DNA of 33,636 bases. Origin: Actinomycetota bacterium (GTDB lineage: Bacteria > Actinomycetota > Actinomycetes > Mycobacteriales > JACQDL01). Below are positions 16,118 to 25,195 of this stretch, piece after piece. The notes beneath the pieces are model-generated. The model had not been told where the DNA came from. It made no database searches and was given only the letters and a program-made list of their open reading frames with translations. The stretch spans positions 1 to 33,636 of the forward strand of contig JACQDL010000050.1 of the NCBI GenBank assembly GCA_016201065.1, written 5' to 3'. The position numbers and the translations under genes were made by a program. How positions within the stretch are numbered: position 1 is the first letter of the stretch; every line of letters begins with the position of its first letter.

Positions 16118-17725
16118 ATGCCACCGAGGAAGAAGGGCACCGACCAGGCGAGCCTGCCCGGCATCGCCACCATGGCCGACCTGAAGGCCACCCTGTGGAA
16201 GGCCGCCGACAAACTGCGCGGCTCCATGGACGCATCGCAGTACAAGGACTTCGTGCTCGGTCTGGTGTTCCTCAAGTACGTCTCCGACGCCTTCGAGGAG
16301 CGGCGGGACGCGATCCGCCAGGAGGTGCTGGCCCAGGGCATCGACGAGTCCCGGATCGAGATGTTCCTCAACGACCGCGACGAATACACCGGAGAAGGCG
16401 TCTTCTGGGTGCCGGAGCAGTCCCGCTGGGAATACCTCGCCGCGCGCGCGAAGGGAGGCGAGATCGGCGTCCTGCTCGACGCGGCCATGGACGCGGTGAT
16501 GAAACAGAACACCGCGCTGCGCGCCGTCCTGCCACAAATATTCAACCGGAACAACGTCGACCAGCGCCGCCTCGGTGAACTGGTGGACCTCATCAGCGAC
16601 GCCCGGTTCACCGGCCACGACGACCGGCCGGCCCGTGACGTCCTCGGTGAGGTGTATGAGTACTTCCTGGAGAAGTTCGCCCGCGCCGAAGGCAAGCGCG
16701 GTGGCGAGTTCTACACCCCGGCCAGTGTCGTGAAGCTCCTGGTGGAGGTACTGGAACCGTACGCCGGCCGGGTTTACGACCCGTGCTGCGGCTCCGGCGG
16801 CATGTTCGTGCAGGCGGAGAAGTTCGTCGTCAACCACCGGGGGCGCCGCGACGACATCGCCGTCTACGGCCAGGAATCCAACGAACGGACCTGGCGGCTG
16901 GCGAAGATGAACCTCGCCATCCACGGCATCGGCGGCGACCTCGGGCCGAAATGGGAGGACACCTTCCACGCCGACCAGCACCCGGACCTGAAAGCAGATT
17001 TCGTCCTCGCCAATCCACCGTTCAACATGTCCGACTGGGCCCGCACCGCCAACGACCCACGCTGGCGCTACGGCACCCCACCGGCCGGCAACGCGAACTT
17101 CGCCTGGCTGCAACACATCGTCTCCAAGCTCGCCACGCGCGGCACCGCAGGTGTGGTCCTCGCCAACGGCTCGATGTCGTCCAAGCAGTCAGGTGAGGGT
17201 GAGATCCGCGCCGCGATGGTCGAGGCCGACCTGGTGGCATGCATGATCGCGCTACCACCACAGTTGTTCCGCACCACCCAGATCCCCGCATGCTTGTGGT
17301 TCTTCGCCGACGACAAGGGACCGCACGGCTCCCGCAAACTCACCGACCGACGCGGCGAGGTGCTGTTCATCGACACCCGCACCATGGGCACAATGATCGA
17401 CCGGACCGAACGAGAGTTGACCGCCGAGGATCTGGCGAAGATCGCCGGCACCTACCACGCCTGGCGCGGCACCGCCTCGGCAGGCGTGGAGCCGTATGCG
17501 GACATCCCCGGCTTCTGCCGCTCGGCCTCACTGGACGAGATCCGCCAGCACGAGCACGTGCTCACCCCCGGCCGGTACGTCGGCGCCGCCGAGATCGACA
17601 CCTCCAACGACGAACCGACCGCCGACAAGATCGCCCGCCTGACCAAGGAACTATACGAACACTTCGACGAATCTGCTCGTTTGGAGCGCGTCGTCCGCAC
17701 CCAACTGGAGCGCTTCGATGTCTGA
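16118..17725 (+). CDS. hsdM: Type I restriction-modification methyltransferase subunit HsdM
   Basis: A 535-residue N6-adenine methyltransferase subunit. The N-terminal helical HsdM domain (TLWKAADKLRGSMDASQYKD) spans ~20-150. The catalytic domain has FYTP (198-201), SAM-binding DPCCGSGGMF (221-230) and NPPF (299-302), all intact. It methylates adenine at the site chosen by HsdS and forms part of the restriction complex. The ATG at 16118 is preferred because GAGGAG lies just upstream. An ATG at 16106, overlapping the previous stop as ATGA, is the alternative. It overlaps hsdS by 8 bases. Confidence 0.95.
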   Translation: MPPRKKGTDQASLPGIATMADLKATLWKAADKLRGSMDASQYKDFVLGLVFLKYVSDAFEERRDAIRQEVLAQGIDESRIEMFLNDRDEYTGEGVFWVPEQSRWEYLAARAKGGEIGVLLDAAMDAVMKQNTALRAVLPQIFNRNNVDQRRLGELVDLISDARFTGHDDRPARDVLGEVYEYFLEKFARAEGKRGGEFYTPASVVKLLVEVLEPYAGRVYDPCCGSGGMFVQAEKFVVNHRGRRDDIAVYGQESNERTWRLAKMNLAIHGIGGDLGPKWEDTFHADQHPDLKADFVLANPPFNMSDWARTANDPRWRYGTPPAGNANFAWLQHIVSKLATRGTAGVVLANGSMSSKQSGEGEIRAAMVEADLVACMIALPPQLFRTTQIPACLWFFADDKGPHGSRKLTDRRGEVLFIDTRTMGTMIDRTERELTAEDLAKIAGTYHAWRGTASAGVEPYADIPGFCRSASLDEIRQHEHVLTPGRYVGAAEIDTSNDEPTADKIARLTKELYEHFDESARLERVVRTQLERFDV

Positions 17726-18938
17726 GTGGAAGACATATAGTGTCGCTGATATCGCGGCCCCCGGTAAGAATTCTCTTGCTACTGGACCGTTTGGTTCGGC
17801 AATAGGGTCGCGATTCTTCAGAGAGTCGGGAATTCCCGTGATCCGTGGCAGTAACCTTAGTGTAGAGGTTGGTTCTCGCCTGGTAGAAGATGACTTCGTA
17901 TTCGTCGAAGAATCAAAGGCGGCTGAATTTTCTCGGAGTATTGTTGCAAAAGGCGACCTCATTTTCACTTGCTGGGGAACGATTGGGCAAGTCGGCTTGG
18001 TCGACGACAATGCACACTACGAACGGTACCTCATTTCAAACAAACAGATGAAGCTTACCCCAAATCTCGACATCGCTGATCCTGTGTTCTGTTACTATCT
18101 CTTTACATCTCCAGTGTTCGTCGCGCAGGTAAATAATGTTTCGATCGGCAGCTCGGTCCCGGGATTCAATTTGTCGCAGCTCCGGAAACTGCCGATCTCA
18201 CTTCCGTCGTTGACGGAGCAGCGAGCAATTGTTGGACTCCTTGGGGCGCTGGACGACAAGATCGCGGTCAACGGTCGAATATCCATAACTGCCGAGAATT
18301 TGGCCCGTACGCTGGTCGGCGCAGTGTCTAAGACAAAGCGAGTCAGCTTGGCAGATCTGGTCGATCAAAGGCGAGGCCAAGTAGTACCAGATGTGTTGGA
18401 TGTTCCGGTCGTCGCCCACTACAGCCTGCCGGCATTCGACAGTTCCCACCTTCCTGAAATTGTGGATCCTGGGTTGGTTAAGAGCGGGAAGTTTCTAGTA
18501 TCTAACCCGTCCGTTCTTATTTCGAAGCTGAACCCGGCCACTCCGAGGGTGTGGAATGTACATCCGACACCTCTACTTCCCTCGATCGCGTCTACCGAGT
18601 TCTTGGTGCTAGAGCCGGCGCCAGGCTTCACGACTCACGAGATTTGGGCGGTCTGCGTACAGGAGGAGTTCTTGGTGGAACTGTCGAGCAAAGTCGCAGG
18701 TACATCGAATAGCCACCAGCGAGTACCCCCCGCGGATGTCCTTAGTGCCAAAGTCGTCGACCCGCGCACCATGGGTGGTGTTTGTCGCCATCAGATTTCC
18801 GTCCTATGCCAAGCTGCATCCCACGCACGGATTGAATCACGGGAATTGTCCCATTTGCGGGACACGCTGTTGCCGAAGTTGATGTCAGGGGAGATCCGGG
18901 TGCGGGACGCGGAGAAGGTCGTGGAGGAGGTGACGTGA
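17718..18938 (+). CDS. hsdS: Type I restriction specificity subunit HsdS
   Basis: A 406-residue specificity subunit. Target-recognition domain 1 covers ~1-160 (GPFGSAIGSRFF, GDLIFTCWGTIGQVG). The first conserved helix region is LPSLTEQRAIVGLLGALDDK (163-182). Domain 2 covers ~205-365, and the second conserved helix ends in LRDTLLPKLMSGEIRVRDAE. It reads the two halves of a bipartite DNA site for HsdM and HsdR. Its base composition is clearly less GC-rich than both neighbours, especially in the recognition domains (17740-18840). This is typical of recognition domains exchanged by recombination. The start overlaps the hsdM stop region. Confidence 0.93.
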   Translation: MSEWKTYSVADIAAPGKNSLATGPFGSAIGSRFFRESGIPVIRGSNLSVEVGSRLVEDDFVFVEESKAAEFSRSIVAKGDLIFTCWGTIGQVGLVDDNAHYERYLISNKQMKLTPNLDIADPVFCYYLFTSPVFVAQVNNVSIGSSVPGFNLSQLRKLPISLPSLTEQRAIVGLLGALDDKIAVNGRISITAENLARTLVGAVSKTKRVSLADLVDQRRGQVVPDVLDVPVVAHYSLPAFDSSHLPEIVDPGLVKSGKFLVSNPSVLISKLNPATPRVWNVHPTPLLPSIASTEFLVLEPAPGFTTHEIWAVCVQEEFLVELSSKVAGTSNSHQRVPPADVLSAKVVDPRTMGGVCRHQISVLCQAASHARIESRELSHLRDTLLPKLMSGEIRVRDAEKVVEEVT

Positions 18939-19111
18939 CCGTAGGGCGTGGCTGTGGTGCGCGGCGACGTGTTGGGGTTGCGGTACAAGGCGCGTGGCGT
19001 TGCGGCCGTCGGGGCGGCAACCGGCCGGGGCGGAGTTGATTAGTTCATTTAGCTGACGTCGTGGTGTATCAAGTTTGTGTGGTCGTTGTCGGGCTGAGTG
19101 GAGGTGAACCC

Positions 19112-20152
19112 GTGGTTGGTCGAGGGCGTCCGAGCCGGGCGAGCGTGTACGAGCGGCTGGACCGCGCGCTGACCGAGCTCAACGAGCGGCTCGGTGGCCT
19201 CCCGAGCCCGAAGAAGGCCCAGACGATCTGGGACGACATCTGGCATTTGGAGGCGCACCACTCCACCGCGCTGGAGGGCAACACCCTGGTCCTGCGTGAG
19301 GTGCAGACCCTGCTGGAGCAGGGCAAGGCGGTCGGGGCGAAGACGCTGCGGGAGTACAACGAGGTCCGTGGCTACGCAGACGCCGCCCGCTGGATCTACA
19401 GCCAGGCACTGGAGCCCGAAGGCTGGCACGACGGCCGGCTGCTGAGCATCACCGAGGTCCGTCGGGTCCACCATGCGGCGATGACGCCGGTATGGGATGT
19501 GGCGCCGCATGAGGACGCCACCGACCGGGAGACCCCCGGCAGCTTCCGGGAGCACGACATCCACCCGTTCGCAGCCGGCATGACCCCGCCGTCCTGGCCG
19601 CTGGTGCCGGCGCGCATCAAGCAGTGGGTGGCGGACGTGTGCGTGACCGGTGACGGGGTGCGGAAGGGGCAGCGACTCACCGATCCGTTGCCGGAGGAGC
19701 TGGCCCGGCTGCACAACCAGTTCGAGCAGATCCACCCGTTTCTCGACGGTAACGGCCGCACCGGGCGGTTGCTGCTCAACCTGATCTTGGTGCGGCTCGG
19801 CTACCCACCGGTGATCATCATGAAGCGGCAGCGGGCTGCGTATCTCACGGCGATGCAGCGGGCAGACGCGGGGGACTGCGGCGCGCTTGGTGAACTCATC
19901 GCGCGTGCCATGTACGACAACCTCAACCGGTTCATCGTGCCGAACGTCGCCGGCCCGGCCCGCCTGGTGCCCCTCGCGGCCCTCGTGGGAGCGGAGTTCA
20001 GTCTCGCGGCGCTGCGGCAGGCCGCGCAACGCGGACGGTTGGACGCCATCCAAGGGCCGGATGGGGTTTGGCGCAGCTCGCGCAAGGCCGTTGATGCCTA
20101 CCGGGAGACCAGGAACCAGCGGCGTGCGCGCGGCGGGGAGGGGAAGCCATGA
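19112..20152 (+). CDS. fic: Fic-domain protein (probable AMP-transferase), class II
   Basis: A 346-residue Fic protein. The catalytic motif HPFLDGNGRTGR (208-219) is intact. An inhibitory helix motif S-x3-E-G (STALEG, Ser51-Glu55-Gly56) lies N-terminal, so it is a self-inhibited class II Fic enzyme. A C-terminal winged-helix-like part (AALVGAEFSLAALRQAAQRG) follows. Fic proteins transfer AMP from ATP to protein hydroxyls; the target here is unknown. The GTG at 19112 has GGAGG (19100-19104) seven bases upstream, so the longer frame to 19061 is rejected. It lies between hsdS and hsdR and ends with an ATGA overlap with hsdR, so it belongs to the operon. A short AT-richer patch (19038-19058) upstream may hold a promoter. 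Confidence 0.92.
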   Translation: MVGRGRPSRASVYERLDRALTELNERLGGLPSPKKAQTIWDDIWHLEAHHSTALEGNTLVLREVQTLLEQGKAVGAKTLREYNEVRGYADAARWIYSQALEPEGWHDGRLLSITEVRRVHHAAMTPVWDVAPHEDATDRETPGSFREHDIHPFAAGMTPPSWPLVPARIKQWVADVCVTGDGVRKGQRLTDPLPEELARLHNQFEQIHPFLDGNGRTGRLLLNLILVRLGYPPVIIMKRQRAAYLTAMQRADAGDCGALGELIARAMYDNLNRFIVPNVAGPARLVPLAALVGAEFSLAALRQAAQRGRLDAIQGPDGVWRSSRKAVDAYRETRNQRRARGGEGKP

Positions 20153-23100
20153 GCATGGACATGTCCGAGGGGGACTGGGAAGCGCTCGCGATGGAGACGC
20201 TCGGTGAGTTGGCGTGGGAGCCGGTGGCGGGGACCGCGATCGCGCCGGGTTCCGGGGAGCGGGAGTCGTGGGCCGAGTTGATCCTCGCCGGCCGGTTGCG
20301 GGACGCCGTCGCCCGGATCAACCCGGCGCTGCCTGCCGCGTCCGTTGACGAGGCGGTCGGGGAGGTGCTCGCCGCCCGGTCGCGGGACGCGCTCGCCGAG
20401 AACCGCCGGCTGCACACCCTCCTCACCACCGGTATCCGGTCGGTGGTCTACACCGACGAGCACGGCGCCGAACACAACCCGACGATCCGCCTCGTCGACC
20501 TGCGGGACGTGACCGCCAACGACTACCTCGCCGCCAACCAGGTCACCGTCATCGACGGCGAACACAACCGCCGCTTCGACATCGTCTGCTACCTCAACGG
20601 GCTGCCGGTGGGGTTGATCGAGCTGAAGAAGGCCAGCAGCGAATACACCGACCTGCCCGGAGCCCACCGCCAGGTGCAGACCTACCTGGAGGAGTTCCCG
20701 CTGGCGTTCCGGGGTAACGCGGTGTGTGCGGTCACCGACGGGATCACCGCCCGCTACGGCACCGCGTTCACACCGTGGGAGCACTTCGCCCCGTGGAACG
20801 TTGACGAGACCGGCCAGCCGGTGCCACAGCCGGCGACCCGCGACGAGGACCTGGCGTTGAACCTGCTGCTGCACGGGGTGTTCGAGCAGCAGCGCCTGCT
20901 GGAGCTGCTGCGCGGCTACATCGCGTTCGCCGAACAACCCGGCGGGGCGGTGAAACGGATCGCCAAGGCGCACCAGTACTTCGCGGTGGACAAGGCGGTG
21001 CGCAAAACCGTCGAAGCGACCCGGCGGGACGGCAAAGCGGGAGTGGTCTGGCACACCCAGGGCTCCGGCAAATCGCTGGAGATGGAACTGTTCGCGCACC
21101 AGATCGCCACCCACCCCAGCCTCGGCAACCCGACAATCGTCGTCATCACCGACCGCACAGACCTCGACGACCAGCTCTTCACGTCCTTCGCCGCCAGCGA
21201 ACTTCTACCCGAGACCCCCACCCAGGCCACCACCCGGGACGCGCTGCGCGCCGAGCTGACCCACCGCCGCACCGGGGGGATCATTTTCACCACGTTGCAG
21301 AAGTTCGGCCGCACCGCGCAGGAACGAGAGGCCGGCCACCACCACCCGTTGCTGTCGGAACGGCGCAACATCATCGTCATCGTTGACGAGGCGCACCGCA
21401 GCCACTACGACAGCCTCGACGGCTACGCCCGGCACCTGCGTGACGCGCTTCCGCACGCCACCCGCATCGCGTTCACCGGCACCCCGATCTCCGAGGCCGA
21501 CCGCAACACCCGTCACGTCTTCGGCCCCGACATCGACGTCTACGACCTCACCCGGGCCGTCAACGACGGCGCGACCGTGCGGGTCTTCCACGAAAGCCGG
21601 CTCATCCCCGTCGAACTCCCCGAGGGCGTCGACCCGGACACCATCGACGACCGGGCCGAGGAAGCTACCGCCGGTCTGGACGACGCCGAACGGGACCGCA
21701 TCGAGCGCAGCGTCACCGTCATGAACGAGCTCTACGGCGCGCCCGCCCGGGTGGCCACCCTCGCCGACGACCTGGTGGAGCACTGGGAGTCCCGCTCGGC
21801 GCAGATGCGCAAGTACATCGACACCCCCGGCAAAGGGATGATCGTCTGCGCGACCCGGGACATCTGCGCCCGCCTGTATGAGGACATCGTCGCGCTCCGC
21901 CCCGGCTGGCACGACGACGCCGACGACAAGGGCCGGATCAAGGTCGTCTACACCGGTGGCCCCACCGACGAGACACACATCCGACGGCACGTGCGCCGCC
22001 CCTCACAGAACAAGGTGATCCAGAACCGCGCGAAAGACCCCACCGACGAACTGGAGCTGATCATCGTGCAGTCGATGCTGCTCACCGGCTTCGACTCCCC
22101 ACCACTGCACACCATGTACCTGGACAAGCCAATGCGGGGCGCCGCACTGATGCAGGCACTCGCCCGGGTCAACCGCACCTTCCATAACAAGCAGGACGGG
22201 CTGCTCGTCGGGTACGCCCCGATCACCCAGCACCTGCACGACGCCCTCGCCGAATACACCCCCTCCGACCGGGACACCCGACCCGTCGGGCGGGACACCG
22301 ACGAGGCGGTGCGGCAACTGCGTGACCTGCACCAGGTGCTCTGCGGCACGATCCTGCGCGGCGTTGACTGGCGGGCTATCCGCGCCGGCGGCACCAAGAG
22401 CAGCTTCCGCGACGCGGTCTACCGCACCATCGAGCACCTGCGCGACCCGCGACTGCCGGACAACCAGGTCACCACCCCCGATGAACCGACGCTCGCCGAA
22501 CGGTTCCGGCGGGCCAGCAAAACCATGGACCGGCTGTACGCGCTGTGCTCCACCAGCGGCGACATCAACGACCTGCGCGACGACATCGTCTTCTTCCAGG
22601 CGGTGCGGGTCTGGATGACCAAGTACGACGTGGAGGAGCGGCACAGCCGGGGCCTGCCGGTGCCGGCGGAGGTCACGCTCTACCTCCGGCAGCTCACCGC
22701 CGGGATGATCGAAACCGGTGGAGTCACCGACATCTACCAGGCCGCCGGGATCGACCGACCCGACCTGTCGCACCTGGATGAGGCGTACCTGGAGCGGCTG
22801 CGCGCCTCCAAAACCCCCAACCTCGCCATCGAGGCGCTGCGGCTGACCATCGAGCAGCAAATGCGCAAAGCCACCCGGCACAACATCGTCCGGCAGGAAA
22901 GCTTCGCCACCCGCCTCATCGAACTGATGCGCCGCTACACCAACCAGCACCTCACCTCCGCGGAGATCATCGCCGAGCTGGTGACCCTGGCGAAGGAAGT
23001 CGTCGCCGACGCCGACCGGGGGCAGCGGTTCACCCCACCGCTCACCACCGACGAGCTGGCATTCTACGACGCCGTCGCCCAGAACGAATCCGCCGTCTCA

Positions 23101-23337
23101 GAGATGGGGGAAGGCGTGCTGGCGGAGATCGCCCGGGCGTTGGTCGCGGGCATCCGCCGCTCGGTCACCGTCGACTGGATCTCCCGTGACGACGTGCGGG
23201 CACGGCTGCGCACCATCATCAAGCGGCTGCTCGCCGTGCACGGCTACCCGCCTGACGCCGCCCCGGAAGCCATCCGCCTCGTACTGCGCCAGATGGAAAC
23301 CTTCGCCGAGGAGTGGTCCCCCGATGCCCGCCCATGA
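20149..23337 (+). CDS. hsdR: Type I restriction endonuclease subunit HsdR
   Basis: A 1062-residue motor-nuclease. The N-terminal nuclease core FDIVCYLNGLPVGLIELKK gives Asp144 and Glu158-x-Lys160 of a PD-(D/E)xK site. The SF2 translocase has Walker A HTQGSGKS (302-309), VDEAH (412-416), FTGTP, and a late motif QALARVNRTFHNKQDG. A helical C-terminal region binds the methylase complex. All key motifs are intact, so with HsdM and HsdS it should form an active restriction enzyme that translocates DNA and cuts at a distance. Its start is coupled to fic by a 4-base overlap. Confidence 0.96.
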   Translation: MSMDMSEGDWEALAMETLGELAWEPVAGTAIAPGSGERESWAELILAGRLRDAVARINPALPAASVDEAVGEVLAARSRDALAENRRLHTLLTTGIRSVVYTDEHGAEHNPTIRLVDLRDVTANDYLAANQVTVIDGEHNRRFDIVCYLNGLPVGLIELKKASSEYTDLPGAHRQVQTYLEEFPLAFRGNAVCAVTDGITARYGTAFTPWEHFAPWNVDETGQPVPQPATRDEDLALNLLLHGVFEQQRLLELLRGYIAFAEQPGGAVKRIAKAHQYFAVDKAVRKTVEATRRDGKAGVVWHTQGSGKSLEMELFAHQIATHPSLGNPTIVVITDRTDLDDQLFTSFAASELLPETPTQATTRDALRAELTHRRTGGIIFTTLQKFGRTAQEREAGHHHPLLSERRNIIVIVDEAHRSHYDSLDGYARHLRDALPHATRIAFTGTPISEADRNTRHVFGPDIDVYDLTRAVNDGATVRVFHESRLIPVELPEGVDPDTIDDRAEEATAGLDDAERDRIERSVTVMNELYGAPARVATLADDLVEHWESRSAQMRKYIDTPGKGMIVCATRDICARLYEDIVALRPGWHDDADDKGRIKVVYTGGPTDETHIRRHVRRPSQNKVIQNRAKDPTDELELIIVQSMLLTGFDSPPLHTMYLDKPMRGAALMQALARVNRTFHNKQDGLLVGYAPITQHLHDALAEYTPSDRDTRPVGRDTDEAVRQLRDLHQVLCGTILRGVDWRAIRAGGTKSSFRDAVYRTIEHLRDPRLPDNQVTTPDEPTLAERFRRASKTMDRLYALCSTSGDINDLRDDIVFFQAVRVWMTKYDVEERHSRGLPVPAEVTLYLRQLTAGMIETGGVTDIYQAAGIDRPDLSHLDEAYLERLRASKTPNLAIEALRLTIEQQMRKATRHNIVRQESFATRLIELMRRYTNQHLTSAEIIAELVTLAKEVVADADRGQRFTPPLTTDELAFYDAVAQNESAVSEMGEGVLAEIARALVAGIRRSVTVDWISRDDVRARLRTIIKRLLAVHGYPPDAAPEAIRLVLRQMETFAEEWSPDARP

Positions 23338-23454
23338 CGCCCGGCAGCGCCTGAGCACGTGGGCCTTGAGCCAGATTCGGGGGTTATCGGGGGAGGCCGG
23401 CGGTGTCGAGCTCCTCCTGCAGGGCCCGGGGGGCGGGCCTGACCGAATAAACCA

Positions 23455-23637
23455 TCAGGGTCTGGGAACGGCGTCGGCGGGGTGGTGCTCGGCTCGGGCG
23501 CGGGCGAGTTGCAGCCACGGGTGGTCGGTGCACCCGCCGTGCTGGGCGGCCTGCCACGCGCCGTCGACGTCCTCCTCCCACAGCAGGATCTCAACCAGCG
23601 TGGAGTGCCCTTGCGACGGTCCCCACGGCGCCGACAT
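23455..23637 (-). pseudogene. C-terminal fragment of a SWIM-type zinc-finger protein
   Basis: The minus-strand frame reads HSTLVEILLWEEDVDGAWQA, then GGCTDHPWLQLARARAEHHP and ADAVPRP before a stop. It resembles the helical repeat region near the C-terminus of actinobacterial SWIM-finger proteins (LVEILLWEGDVDAAW ... HPADAVPVYRR). Only about 60 residues of a protein several hundred long remain; both ends are gone. The match is from memory. It lies directly beside the end of hsdR, so island insertion or later deletion may have cut it. Confidence 0.6.
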
Positions 23638-23682
23638 CCTGCCGAGCGATGACAGCGGGGCCGGGGGAGCGTCGAGGATGGG

Positions 23683-24177
23683 TTGGGCGCGAAGACCTCC
23701 GTCGCGGCGTCCCGGCGGTGCGGCCAGTCGCCGCTGGTCTCCGCGATCGTCGCCTCGCCGGCGATCCTCATCCCGTTCCTCGGGCTGGTGCTGAAGTACC
23801 CAGCGCTACTCGACACGCACACGGTCACCCTGGTCGGCCTGATCTACCTGTGTCTGGCGGCGATCGGCTACCAGACGACGCTGCTCCTGTCCCAGTTCGC
23901 GGTCCCGGCGGCGGCCGTGCCATGGCTTCGACTGGTGCTACTGGTCGTCGGCATGTCGCTGATCCCGTTCCCCGGATCGGACCCACTGTCGGTGGTGCTG
24001 CCGACCGGCGGCGTGCTGGCGTTCGCCCGGGCCGGCGATAGCGGTGGCTGGGCCGGCCCGCTGGGGTTGTTCGTGGCCTCGACGGGCGGCTGGACGGTGC
24101 TGAGCTGGGTGCTGCTGCGCCGGCGCACCCTGGCCAGGATCGAACGCAACCTGACTGACAATCGCGTCGCGCTGTGA
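23683..24177 (+). pseudogene. 5'-truncated ABC-type permease
   Basis: The recognisable protein starts only at about 23728 (SPLVSAIVASPAILIPFLGL) and then shows four or five hydrophobic helices. It ends at 24177 with RRRTLARIERNLTDNRVAL. No good start or ribosome site precedes the first helix; the frame opens at a TTG with nonsense codons. Bacterial ABC-2-type permeases are usually ~240 residues, so roughly the first third is missing. The next gene begins in a GTGA overlap, showing they once formed a two-permease operon. No ATPase gene is present nearby. Confidence 0.55.
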
Positions 24178-24890
24178 CTGCATTGTTGCGCAATGTGGAA
24201 ACAGCGGCGTCGTTGAGCCTGCTGGTGCTGCGCAACCGGGTCCGGCAAGAGGGGCTGGCGGCGTTCTTCTCCAGGGTGGTCCCGATTGGCCTCCTCAACG
24301 TGGCGTTGTTGTTCGCTCTTTTCACCACCGCCGGTGGGCAGCCGTTCAGCCTCGACCTGCTGGCGACGCAGTACGGCTACTTCATCCCCTTGCTGGCGAT
24401 GTCTGCCGCAGTCGGATCATGGGAGATCGAGCTGTTCGGTGGAATCGGCGAGGAGTACTTGCTGCGCAACCGCTGGATCCTGCCCAGCCGGCTGCTCTCA
24501 AGCCTGACCGAGTGCCTGGTCCCATGCGGATCGTTCATCGTCTTGGTCGCAACCTCCGACTTGCCGCACAAGGCGTGGCAGCTCACCACCGCTGTGCTGA
24601 TGCTGGTGGTGTTCTCACTGTTCGGCTCGGCGCTGGGCTTCTACTTCGGCTTCAGGCACGAGAAGGCGGTGAACAACTTCCTAGTCTCAGTGACCTGGGT
24701 GCTGGGGTTCGGCCCCGGTCCATTCTTTGGCTCCGACGCCGCCGGCTACCGCGCCCTGTTCCCCGGCGGCTTCTCAGTCACCGGCCGGTTCGACCTGGAG
24801 GCGGTCAAGTTAGGCGTTGTCACCGCCCTTGCCGGCCTGCTGCTCTACCTCGCTCGCCGGCCTCGGCGGTTCCGGTACTTCACCAAGTAA
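24174..24890 (+). CDS. ABC-type transporter permease
   Basis: A 238-residue protein with about six transmembrane helices (GLLNVALLFALF, FIPLLAMSAAVGSW, LTTAVLMLVVFSLFGSALGF, LGVVTALAGLLLYLA). It appears full length, with cytoplasmic charged ends (RNRVRQEG, RRPRRFRYFTK). The GTG at 24174 overlaps the stop of the truncated permease, so it is translationally coupled. With the partner truncated and no nucleotide-binding subunit in the window, its present function is doubtful. The substrate cannot be inferred. Confidence 0.7.
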   Translation: MTALLRNVETAASLSLLVLRNRVRQEGLAAFFSRVVPIGLLNVALLFALFTTAGGQPFSLDLLATQYGYFIPLLAMSAAVGSWEIELFGGIGEEYLLRNRWILPSRLLSSLTECLVPCGSFIVLVATSDLPHKAWQLTTAVLMLVVFSLFGSALGFYFGFRHEKAVNNFLVSVTWVLGFGPGPFFGSDAAGYRALFPGGFSVTGRFDLEAVKLGVVTALAGLLLYLARRPRRFRYFTK

Positions 24891-25195
24891 TCTCAGCGCT
24901 GGGTGGCGGTGGACAGGTAGGACCGCACGACGGCGAAGTTGACGAATCCTTGCAGGGTGCGCCGGGACCGGCCGGAGGTGGGTGGCTGGACTTTCACCGC
25001 TCTGGCGGGTAGGCCGGGTAGCCGGGGCACATGGCTGTGCCCCGGCCCCCGCAGAAGCGTGCGTGCCAGTCGTCTGCCAACGATGCTGAACCACGCACGA
25101 TTTCTCCCTGCTGGTGCGCCACCAAGATCATGTCTGGTGGTGCGCTGACCGTCTGAGATCGCCCACCGCAAGTCCGACGGTCAGTGCCAGAACTG
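24891..25195. other. No secure gene; hairpin-bearing stretch
   Basis: A 92-residue minus-strand frame (24893-25171) ends in LQGFVNFAVVRSYLSTATQR, which looks protein-like, but the rest is low-complexity and I recognise no family. The minus-strand text around 25020-25075, with TTCTGCGGGGGCC, a long GC hairpin and CTACCCGGCC, faintly recalls the ORF-proximal hairpin of bacterial group II introns. No reverse transcriptase or catalytic domain V was found, so I do not call an intron. Confidence 0.35.
25021..25046. terminator. Perfect 11-bp hairpin, possible terminator
   Basis: GCCGGGGCACA (25021-25031) pairs perfectly with TGTGCCCCGGC (25036-25046) around a 4-base loop. No T-tract follows on either strand. 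It lies between convergent genes (permease plus, rhodanese minus), which suits a bidirectional terminator. Confidence 0.5.

Noticed and set aside
14462-17116. An 884-codon open frame on the minus strand opposite the methyltransferase genes
   Set aside because: It is antisense to two recognisable genes with intact motifs. Its translation is low-complexity Ser/Arg/Pro sequence, a normal product of GC-rich third positions.
24893-25171. Group II intron remnant or transposase end
   Set aside because: The resemblance is limited to a hairpin context and a short protein-like tail. No reverse transcriptase, domain V or transposase motif can be shown.
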